A DNA stretch of 64,000 nt, taken from contig OZ059895.1 of NCBI GenBank assembly GCA_964057225.1, positions 21,214,688-21,278,687 of the forward strand, given 5' to 3'. Under the pieces are notes generated by a model. That model did not search any database. It worked only from the letters and a program-made list of their open reading frames with translations, and was not told the DNA's origin. Origin of the DNA: Auanema rhodensis. Taxonomy: Eukaryota; Nematoda; Chromadorea; Rhabditida; Rhabditidae. Position 1 is the first letter of the stretch, and the number at the start of each line of letters is the position of its first letter. This document shows, in pieces, positions 53,898 to 64,000 of the stretch. Position numbers and translations under genes: made by a program.

Positions 53898-53898
53898 G

Positions 53899-53900
53899 GT
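53899..53900. other. 2-bp GT at right junction (TSD or microhomology)
   Basis: The empty site, known from the paralogous satellite at 55481-55483, reads ACAC-GT-GATG. The filled site has GT at 49231-49232 on the left and GT here on the right. Net insertion is 4668 bp (53901 minus 49233). GT is therefore either a 2-bp target duplication or sequence shared by chance between target, 5' repeat (GAGGT) and 3' repeat (AC on the minus strand). Confidence 0.75.
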
Positions 53901-56900
53901 GATGTGCACTCGGTATGTAACTCGCTTCACGTGAAATATGAAGAGATGCGGTTTTCGAAATCAGATTCCCCATGTCCATATTAGTCTAAAAACAAATTTT
54001 TATTGATATTGGTGCATGGCAACCATGACTTTAAAATTTACGTGAACTTTAATTTATGCTAATTAAGTGTACACATGATGTGCACTTGGTATGTAACTCG
54101 CTTCACGTCAAAGATAAAGAGATGCGGTTTTCAAAATTAGATTCCTCATGTCCATATTAGTCTAAAAACGAATTTTTATTGATATTGATGCATGGTAACC
54201 ATGACTTTGAAATTTACGTGAACTTTAATTTATGCTAATTAAGTGTACACATGATGTGCACTTGGTATGTAACTCGCTTCACGTCAAAGATAAAGAGATG
54301 CGGTTTTCAAAATTAGATTCCCCATTTCCATATTAGTCTAAAAACGAATTTTTATTGATATTGATGCATGGTAACCATGACTTTGAAATTTACGTGAACT
54401 TTAATTTATGCTAATTAAGTGTACACATGATGTGCGCTTGGTATGTAACTCGCTTCACGTGAAAGATAAAGAGATGCGGTTTTCAAAATTAGATTCCCCA
54501 TTTCCATATTAGTCTAAAAACGAATTTTTATTGATATTGATGCATGGTAACCATGACTTTGAAATTTACGTGAACTTTAATTTATGCTTATTAAGTGTAC
54601 ACGTGATGTGCACTTGGTATGTAACTTGCTTCACGTCAAAGATAAAGAGATGCGGTTTTCAAAATTAGATTCCCCATGTCCATATTAGTCTAAAAACAAA
54701 TTTTTATTAATATTGGTGCTTGGTAACCATGACTTTGAAATTTACGTGAACTTTAATTTATGCTAATTAAGTGTACACGTGATGTGCACTCGGTATGTAA
54801 CTCGCTTCACGTGAAAGATAGAGAGATGCGGTTTTCAAAATAGATTCCCCATGTCCATATTAGTCTAAAAACGAATTTTTATTAATATTGGTGCTTGGTA
54901 ACCATGACTTTGAAATTTACGTGAACTTTAATTTATGCTAATTAAGTGAACACATGATGTGCACTTGGTATGTAACTCGCTTCACGTGAAAGATAAAGAG
55001 ATGCGGTTTTCAAAATTAGATTCCCCATTTCCATATTAGTCTAAAAACGAATTTTTATTGATATTGATGCATGGTAACCATGACTTTGAAATTTACGTGA
55101 ACTTTAATATATGCTTATTAAGTGTACACGTGATGTGCACTTGGTATGTAACTCGCTTCACGTGAAAGATAAAGGGATGCGGTTTTCAAAATTAGATTCC
55201 CCATGTCCATATTAGTCTAAAAACAAATTTTTGTTGATATTGGTGCTTGGTAACCATGACTTTGAAATTTACGTGAACTTTAATTTATGCTAATTAAGTG
55301 AACACATGATGTGCACTTGGTATGTAACTCGCTTCACGTGAAAGATAAAGAGATGTGGTTTTCAAAAAAGATTTCCCATGTCCATATTAGTCTAAAAACG
55401 AATTTTTATTGATATTGATTCATGGTAACCATGACTTTGAAATTTACGTGAACTTTAATTTATGCTAATTAAGTGTACACGTGATGTGCACTCGGTATGT
55501 AACTCGCTTCACGTGAAATATGAAGAGATGCGGTTTTCGAAATCAGATTCCCCATGTCCATATTAGTCTAAAAACAAATTTTTATTGATATTGGTGCATG
55601 GCAACCATGACTTTAAAATTTACGTGAACTTTAATTTATGCTAATTAAGTGTACACATGATGTGCACTTGGTATGTAACTCGCTTCACGTCAAAGATAAA
55701 GAGATGCGGTTTTCAAAATTAGATTTCGCATGTCCATATTAGTCTAAAAACAAATTTTTATTGATATTGGTGCATGGTAACCATGACTTTAAAATTTACG
55801 TGAACTTTAATTTATGCTAATTAAGTGTACACATGATGTGCGCTTGGTATGTAACTCGCTTCACGTGAAAGATAAAGAGATGCGGTTTTCAAAATTAGAT
55901 TCCTCATGTCCATATTAGTCTAAAAACGAATTTTTATTGATATTGATGCATGGTAACCATGACTTTGAAATTTACGTGAACTTTAATTTATGCTAATTAA
56001 GTGTACACGTGATGTGCACTCGGTATGTAACTCGCTTCACGTGAAATATGAAGAGATGCGGTTTTCGAAATCAGATTCCCCATGTCCATATTAGTCTAAA
56101 AACAAATTTTTATTGATATTGGTGCATGGCAACCATGACTTTAAAATTTACGTGAACTTTAATTTATGCTAATTAAGTGTACACATGATGTGCACTTGGT
56201 ATGTAACTCGCTTCACGTCAAAGATAGAGAGATGCGGTTTTCAAAATAGATTCCCCATGTCCATATTAGTCTAAAAACAAATTTTTATTGATATTGGTGC
56301 ATGGTAACCATGACTTTAAAATTTACGTGAACTTTAATTTATGCTAATTAAGTGTACACATGATGTGCGCTTGGTATGTAACTCGCTTCACGTGAAAGAT
56401 AAAGAGATGCGGTTTTCAAAATTAGATTCCTCATGTCCATATTAGTCTAAAAACGAATTTTTATTGATATTGATGCATGGTAACCATGACTTTGAAATTT
56501 ACGTGAACTTTAATTTATGCTAATTAAGTGTACACGTGATGTGCACTCGGTATGTAACTCGCTTCACGTGAAATATGAAGAGATGCGGTTTTCGAAATCA
56601 GATTCCCCATGTCCATATTAGTCTAAAAACAAATTTTTATTGATATTGGTGCATGGCAACCATGACTTTAAAATTTACGTGAACTTTAATTTATGCTAAT
56701 TAAGTGTACACATGATGTGCACTTGGTATGTAACTCGCTTCACGTCAAAGATAAAGAGATGCGGTTTTCAAAATTAGATTCCCCATTTCCATATTAGTCT
56801 AAAAACGAATTTTTATTGATATTGATGCATGGTAACCATGACTTTGAAATTTACGTGAACTTTAATTTATGCTAATTAAGTGTACACATGATGTGCGCTT

Positions 56901-59900
56901 GGTATGTAACTCGCTTCACGTGAAAGATAAAGAGATGCGGTTTTCAAAATTAGATTCCCCATTTCCATATTAGTCTAAAAACGAATTTTTATTGATATTG
57001 ATGCATGGTAACCATGACTTTGAAATTTACGTGAACTTTAATTTATGCTTATTAAGTGTACACGTGATGTGCACTTGGTATGTAACTTGCTTCACGTCAA
57101 AGATAAAGAGATGCGGTTTTCAAAATTAGATTCCCCATGTCCATATTAGTCTAAAAACAAATTTTTATTAATATTGGTGCTTGGTAACCATGACTTTGAA
57201 ATTTACGTGAACTTTAATTTATGCTAATTAAGTGTACACGTGATGTGCACTCGGTATGTAACTCGCTTCACGTGAAAGATAGAGAGATGCGGTTTTCAAA
57301 ATAGATTCCCCATGTCCATATTAGTCTAAAAACGAATTTTTATTAATATTGGTGCTTGGTAACCATGACTTTGAAATTTACGTGAACTTTAATTTATGCT
57401 AATTAAGTGAACACATGATGTGCACTTGGTATGTAACTCGCTTCACGTGAAAGATAAAGAGATGCGGTTTTCAAAATTAGATTCCCCATTTCCATATTAG
57501 TCTAAAAACGAATTTTTATTGATATTGATGCATGGTAACCATGACTTTGAAATTTACGTGAACTTTAATATATGCTTATTAAGTGTACACGTGATGTGCA
57601 CTTGGTATGTAACTCGCTTCACGTGAAAGATAAAGGGATGCGGTTTTCAAAATTAGATTCCCCATGTCCATATTAGTCTAAAAACAAATTTTTGTTGATA
57701 TTGGTGCTTGGTAACCATGACTTTGAAATTTACGTGAACTTTAATTTATGCTAATTAAGTGAACACATGATGTGCACTTGGTATGTAACTCGCTTCACGT
57801 GAAAGATAAAGAGATGTGGTTTTCAAAAAAGATTTCCCATGTCCATATTAGTCTAAAAACGAATTTTTATTGATATTGATTCATGGTAACCATGACTTTG
57901 AAATTTACGTGAACTTTAATTTATGCTAATTAAGTGTACACGTGATGTGCACTCGGTATGTAACTCGCTTCACGTGAAATATGAAGAGATGCGGTTTTCG
58001 AAATCAGATTCCCCATGTCCATATTAGTCTAAAAACAAATTTTTATTGATATTGGTGCATGGCAACCATGACTTTAAAATTTACGTGAACTTTAATTTAT
58101 GCTAATTAAGTGTACACATGATGTGCACTTGGTATGTAACTCGCTTCACGTCAAAGATAAAGAGATACGGTTTTCAAAATTAGATTTCGCATGTCCATAT
58201 TAGTCTAAAAACAAATTTTTATTGATATTGGTGCATGGTAACCATGACTTTAAAATTTACGTGAACTTTAATTTATGCTAATTAAGTGTACACATGATGT
58301 GCGCTTGGTATGTAACTCGCTTCACGTGAAAGATAAAGAGATGCGGTTTTCAAAATTAGATTCCTCATGTCCATATTAGTCTAAAAACGAATTTTTATTG
58401 ATATTGATGCATGGTAACCATGACTTTGAAATTTACGTGAACTTTAATTTATGCTAATTAAGTGTACACGTGATGTGCACTCGGTATGTAACTCGCTTCA
58501 CGTGAAATATGAAGAGATGCGGTTTTCGAAATCAGATTCCCCATGTCCATATTAGTCTAAAAACAAATTTTTATTGATATTGGTGCATGGCAACCATGAC
58601 TTTAAAATTTACGTGAACTTTAATTTATGCTAATTAAGTGTACACATGATGTGCACTTGGTATGTAACTCGCTTCACGTCAAAGATAGAGAGATGCGGTT
58701 TTCAAAATAGATTCCCCATGTCCATATTAGTCTAAAAACAAATTTTTATTGATATTGGTGCATGGTAACCATGACTTTAAAATTTACGTGAACTTTAATT
58801 TATGCTAATTAAGTGTACACATGATGTGCGCTTGGTATGTAACTCGCTTCACGTGAAAGATAAAGAGATGCGGTTTTCAAAATTAGATTCCTCATGTCCA
58901 TATTAGTCTAAAAACGAATTTTTATTGATATTGATGCATGGTAACCATGACTTTGAAATTTACGTGAACTTTAATTTATGCTAATTAAGTGTACACGTGA
59001 TGTGCACTCGGTATGTAACTCGCTTCACGTGAAATATGAAGAGATGCGGTTTTCGAAATCAGATTCCCCATGTCCATATTAGTCTAAAAACAAATTTTTA
59101 TTGATATTGGTGCATGGCAACCATGACTTTAAAATTTACGTGAACTTTAATTTATGCTAATTAAGTGTACACATGATGTGCACTTGGTATGTAACTCGCT
59201 TCACGTCAAAGATAAAGAGATGCGGTTTTCAAAATTAGATTTCGCATGTCCATATTAGTCTAAAAACAAATTTTTATTGATATTGGTGCATGGTAACCAT
59301 GACTTTAAAATTTACGTGAACTTTAATTTATGCTAATTAAGTGTACACATGATGTGCGCTTGGTATGTAACTCGCTTCACGTGAAAGATAAAGAGATGTG
59401 GTTTTCAAAAAAGATTTCCCATGTCCATATTAGTCTAAAAACGAATTTTTATTGATATTGATTCATGGTAACCATGACTTTGAAATTTACGTGAACTTTA
59501 ATTTATGCTAATTAAGTGTACACGTGATGTGCACTTGGTATGTAACTCGCTTCACGTGAAAGATAAAGGGATGCGGTTTTCAAAATTAGATTCCCCATGT
59601 CCATATTAGTCTAAAAACAAATTTTTGTTGATATTGGTGCTTGGTAACCATGACTTTGAAATTTACGTGAACTTTAATTTATGCTAATTAAGTGAACACA
59701 TGATGTGCACTTAGTATGTAACTCGCTTCACGTGAAAGATAAAGAGATGTGGTTTTCAAAATTAGATTTCGCATGTCCATATTAGTCTAAAAACAAATTT
59801 TTGTTGATATTGGTGCATGGTAACCATGACTTTGAAATTTACGTGAACTTTAATTTATGCTTATTAAGTGTACACGTGATGTGCACTCGGTATGTAACTC

Positions 59901-62900
59901 GCTTCACGTGAAATATGAAGAGATGCGGTTTTCGAAATCAGATTCCCCATGTCCATATTAGTCTAAAAACAAATTTTTATTGATATTGGTGCATGGCAAC
60001 CATGACTTTAAAATTTACGTGAACTTTAATTTATGCTAATTAAGTGTACACATGATGTGCACTTGGTATGTAACTCGCTTCACGTCAAAGATAAAGAGAT
60101 GCGGTTTTCAAAATTAGATTCCCCATTTCCATATTAGTCTAAAAACGAATTTTTATTGATATTGATGCATGGTAACCATGACTTTGAAATTTACGTGAAC
60201 TTTAATTTATGCTAATTAAGTGTACACATGATGTGCGCTTGGTATGTAACTCGCTTCACGTGAAAGATAAAGAGATGCGGTTTTCAAAATTAGATTCCCC
60301 ATTTCCATATTAGTCTAAAAACGAATTTTTATTGATATTGATGCATGGTAACCATGACTTTGAAATTTACGTGAACTTTAATTTATGCTTATTAAGTGTA
60401 CACGTGATGTGCACTTGGTATGTAACTTGCTTCACGTCAAAGATAAAGAGATGCGGTTTTCAAAATTAGATTCCCCATGTCCATATTAGTCTAAAAACAA
60501 ATTTTTATTAATATTGGTGCTTGGTAACCATGACTTTGAAATTTACGTGAACTTTAATTTATGCTAATTAAGTGTACACGTGATGTGCACTCGGTATGTA
60601 ACTCGCTTCACGTGAAAGATAGAGAGATGCGGTTTTCAAAATAGATTCCCCATGTCCATATTAGTCTAAAAACGAATTTTTATTAATATTGGTGCTTGGT
60701 AACCATGACTTTGAAATTTACGTGAACTTTAATTTATGCTAATTAAGTGAACACATGATGTGCACTTGGTATGTAACTCGCTTCACGTGAAAGATAAAGA
60801 GATGCGGTTTTCAAAATTAGATTCCCCATTTCCATATTAGTCTAAAAACGAATTTTTATTGATATTGATGCATGGTAACCATGACTTTGAAATTTACGTG
60901 AACTTTAATATATGCTTATTAAGTGTACACGTGATGTGCACTTGGTATGTAACTCGCTTCACGTGAAAGATAAAGGGATGCGGTTTTCAAAATTAGATTC
61001 CCCATGTCCATATTAGTCTAAAAACAAATTTTTGTTGATATTGGTGCTTGGTAACCATGACTTTGAAATTTACGTGAACTTTAATTTATGCTAATTAAGT
61101 GAACACATGATGTGCACTTGGTATGTAACTCGCTTCACGTGAAAGATAAAGAGATGTGGTTTTCAAAAAAGATTTCCCATGTCCATATTAGTCTAAAAAC
61201 GAATTTTTATTGATATTGATTCATGGTAACCATGACTTTGAAATTTACGTGAACTTTAATTTATGCTAATTAAGTGTACACGTGATGTGCACTCGGTATG
61301 TAACTCGCTTCACGTGAAATATGAAGAGATGCGGTTTTCGAAATCAGATTCCCCATGTCCATATTAGTCTAAAAACAAATTTTTATTGATATTGGTGCAT
61401 GGCAACCATGACTTTAAAATTTACGTGAACTTTAATTTATGCTAATTAAGTGTACACATGATGTGCACTTGGTATGTAACTCGCTTCACGTCAAAGATAA
61501 AGAGATACGGTTTTCAAAATTAGATTTCGCATGTCCATATTAGTCTAAAAACAAATTTTTATTGATATTGGTGCATGGTAACCATGACTTTAAAATTTAC
61601 GTGAACTTTAATTTATGCTAATTAAGTGTACACATGATGTGCGCTTGGTATGTAACTCGCTTCACGTGAAAGATAAAGAGATGCGGTTTTCAAAATTAGA
61701 TTCCTCATGTCCATATTAGTCTAAAAACGAATTTTTATTGATATTGATGCATGGTAACCATGACTTTGAAATTTACGTGAACTTTAATTTATGCTAATTA
61801 AGTGTACACGTGATGTGCACTCGGTATGTAACTCGCTTCACGTGAAATATGAAGAGATGCGGTTTTCGAAATCAGATTCCCCATGTCCATATTAGTCTAA
61901 AAACAAATTTTTATTGATATTGGTGCATGGCAACCATGACTTTAAAATTTACGTGAACTTTAATTTATGCTAATTAAGTGTACACATGATGTGCACTTGG
62001 TATGTAACTCGCTTCACGTCAAAGATAGAGAGATGCGGTTTTCAAAATAGATTCCCCATGTCCATATTAGTCTAAAAACAAATTTTTATTGATATTGGTG
62101 CATGGTAACCATGACTTTAAAATTTACGTGAACTTTAATTTATGCTAATTAAGTGTACACATGATGTGCGCTTGGTATGTAACTCGCTTCACGTGAAAGA
62201 TAAAGAGATGCGGTTTTCAAAATTAGATTCCTCATGTCCATATTAGTCTAAAAACGAATTTTTATTGATATTGATGCATGGTAACCATGACTTTGAAATT
62301 TACGTGAACTTTAATTTATGCTAATTAAGTGTACACGTGATGTGCACTCGGTATGTAACTCGCTTCACGTGAAATATGAAGAGATGCGGTTTTCGAAATC
62401 AGATTCCCCATGTCCATATTAGTCTAAAAACAAATTTTTATTGATATTGGTGCATGGCAACCATGACTTTAAAATTTACGTGAACTTTAATTTATGCTAA
62501 TTAAGTGTACACATGATGTGCACTTGGTATGTAACTCGCTTCACGTCAAAGATAAAGAGATGCGGTTTTCAAAATTAGATTTCGCATGTCCATATTAGTC
62601 TAAAAACAAATTTTTATTGATATTGGTGCATGGTAACCATGACTTTAAAATTTACGTGAACTTTAATTTATGCTAATTAAGTGTACACATGATGTGCGCT
62701 TGGTATGTAACTCGCTTCACGTGAAAGATAAAGAGATGTGGTTTTCAAAAAAGATTTCCCATGTCCATATTAGTCTAAAAACGAATTTTTATTGATATTG
62801 ATTCATGGTAACCATGACTTTGAAATTTACGTGAACTTTAATTTATGCTAATTAAGTGTACACGTGATGTGCACTTGGTATGTAACTCGCTTCACGTGAA

Positions 62901-64000
62901 AGATAAAGGGATGCGGTTTTCAAAATTAGATTCCCCATGTCCATATTAGTCTAAAAACAAATTTTTGTTGATATTGGTGCTTGGTAACCATGACTTTGAA
63001 ATTTACGTGAACTTTAATTTATGCTAATTAAGTGAACACATGATGTGCACTTAGTATGTAACTCGCTTCACGTGAAAGATAAAGAGATGTGGTTTTCAAA
63101 ATTAGATTTCGCATGTCCATATTAGTCTAAAAACAAATTTTTGTTGATATTGGTGCATGGTAACCATGACTTTGAAATTTACGTGAACTTTAATTTATGC
63201 TTATTAAGTGTACACATGATGTGCGCTTGGTATGTAACTCGCTTCACGTGAAAGATACAGAGATGCGGTTTTCAAAATTAGATTCCTCATGTCCATATTA
63301 GTCTAAAAACGAATTTTTATTGATATTGATGCATGGTAACCATGACTTTGAAATTTACGTGAACTTTAATTTATGCTTATTAAGTGTACACGTGATGTGC
63401 ACTTGGTATGTTACTTGCTTCACGTGAAAGATAAAGGGATGCGGTTTTCAAAATTAGATTCCCTATGTCCATATTAGTCTAAAAACAAATTTTTGTTGAT
63501 ATTGGTGGATGGTAACCATGACTTTGAAATTTACGTGAACTTTAATTTATGCTAATTAAGTGTACACGTGATGTGCACTCGGTATGTAACTCGCTTCACG
63601 TGAAATATGAAGAGATGCGGTTTTCAAAATTAGATTCCCCATGTCCATATTAGTCTAAAAACAAATTTTTATTGATATTGGTGCATGGCAACCATGACTT
63701 TAAAATTTACGTGAACTTTAATTTATGCTAATTAAGTGTACACATGATGTGCACTTGGTATGTAACTCGCTTCACGTCAAAGATAAAGAGATGCGGTTTT
63801 CAAAATTAGATTCCCCATGTCCATATTAGTCTAAAAATAAATTTTTATTAATATTGGTGCATGGTAACCATGACTTTGAAATTTACGTGAACTTTAATTT
63901 ATGCTAATTAAGTGTACACATGATGTGCACTTGGTATGTAACTCGCTTCACGTCAAAGATAAAGAGATGCGGTTTTCAAAATTAGATTCCCCATGTCCAT
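53901..64000. repeat. Satellite DNA array, ~176-bp monomer (right block)
   Basis: The same satellite resumes in the same orientation and in phase immediately after the LINE, beginning with GATGTGCACTCGG, and runs to the window edge (about 57 monomers). Monomer variants here are the ones seen just left of the LINE, for example TTTTCGAAATCAGATT, CAAAAAAGATTTCCC and TTTAATATATGC, so the two blocks were one array before insertion. This block is rich in recent higher-order duplication (9- and 19-monomer units). No gene is seen in it. Confidence 0.97.
56523..63202. repeat. 3340-bp (19-monomer) tandem duplication
   Basis: Two adjacent copies, about 56523-59862 and 59863-63202, align at 3340 bp (19 x 176 minus 4). 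The TTTTCGAAATCAG monomer occurs at 57999, 58527, 59054 and 59933 and again at 61339, 61867 and 62394, preserving the internal spacings 528, 527 and 1406. The singletons GAGATACGG (about 58166 and 61506) and GCACTTAGTATG (about 59707 and 63047) are also shared. The copies appear essentially identical, which suggests a very recent duplication or an assembly duplication. Confidence 0.85.

Larger units (their letters stand above)
49231..53898 (-). mobile_element. Full-length non-LTR retrotransposon (LINE), CR1/Jockey-like
   Basis: A 4.67-kb element on the minus strand, flanked on both sides by in-phase satellite. Its order is 5' tandem 18-bp repeats, leader, ORF1, ORF2 (endonuclease then reverse transcriptase), 3' UTR, and a terminal pair of 8-bp repeats. 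There are no LTRs, integrase or RNase H that I can see, and no poly(A) tail. An APE-type endonuclease N-terminal to an RT with FADD, together with a short 8-mer-repeat 3' end and at most 2 bp of target duplication, fits the CR1 group within the Jockey superfamily. That family assignment is from motifs, not a phylogeny. The 2-bp GT at 49231-49232 and 53899-53900 may be target-site duplication or microhomology. Both ORFs lack internal stops, so the copy looks young and possibly active. Confidence 0.93.

Noticed and set aside
49231-53898. LTR retrotransposon or endogenous retrovirus
   Set aside because: There are no long terminal repeats, protease, integrase or RNase H. The endonuclease is APE-type and N-terminal to the RT, as in LINEs.
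49231-53900. A long target-site duplication flanking the LINE
   Set aside because: Comparison with the empty paralogous site leaves only GT shared. No longer direct repeat flanks the element beyond what the array period itself produces.
53578-53979. A 133-aa open frame across the LINE 5' end with a repeated Ile-Pro-Arg-Arg-Asp motif
   Set aside because: It begins in satellite, reads through the 18-bp repeats and ends in the leader. The peptide repeat only reflects the 18-bp period.
1-64000. CENP-B box in the monomer
   Set aside because: No stretch fits the core pattern TTCG-N4-A-NN-CGGG. The GATGCGGTTTTC block lacks CGGG.

Overview
The window is almost entirely one tandem satellite DNA array interrupted by a single, apparently full-length and young non-LTR retrotransposon (LINE). 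It has no bacterial-type gene organisation, no tRNA or rRNA genes and no host gene that I can recognise. A multi-tens-of-kb satellite plus a two-ORF LINE with an apurinic-type endonuclease and a reverse transcriptase points to an animal nuclear genome. An invertebrate is most likely, but I cannot name the species from this sequence. The array could be pericentromeric, centromeric or another heterochromatic block; nothing here proves which.

Layout: (1) 1-49230, AT-rich satellite with a monomer of about 176 bp (175, 176 and 177 bp length classes), roughly 280 monomers, all in the same orientation. (2) 49231-53898, a minus-strand LINE. Reading 5'->3' on the minus strand it has three 18-bp GC-rich tandem repeats, a pyrimidine-rich leader, ORF1 (351 aa, coiled coil plus RNA-binding-like region), ORF2 (endonuclease plus reverse transcriptase, open frame of about 957 codons), a 3' UTR of about 0.47 kb, and a 3' terminus made of two perfect 8-bp repeats CAATAAAC with no poly(A) tail. 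(3) 53899/53901-64000, the same satellite resuming in phase, roughly 57 monomers.

The satellite is a mosaic of higher-order duplications with no single fixed period. Rare shared variants show segments repeated at 702, 704, 880, 1056, 1232, 1582, 2112, 2285, 3340 and 3871 bp offsets, meaning 4 to 22 monomers. There is also a run of nearly identical 177-bp monomers at about 22.9-23.9 kb. Each monomer carries several short dyad symmetries, including an E-box palindrome TCACGTGA that alternates with two other alleles.

The most interesting points are these. The LINE interrupts one copy of a 1582-bp higher-order repeat whose neighbouring copy is empty at the same site, so the insertion can be dated relative to the duplication and its ends read exactly. 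ORF2 has no in-frame ATG ahead of its endonuclease and overlaps the end of ORF1 in the +1 frame, next to a TTT-C slip-type sequence and the ORF1 stop, which suggests recoded (frameshifted or reinitiated) translation. The element ends match 2 bp of the target at both junctions. I found no unknown protein system; the novelty is in the satellite's structure and the satellite-LINE relationship.
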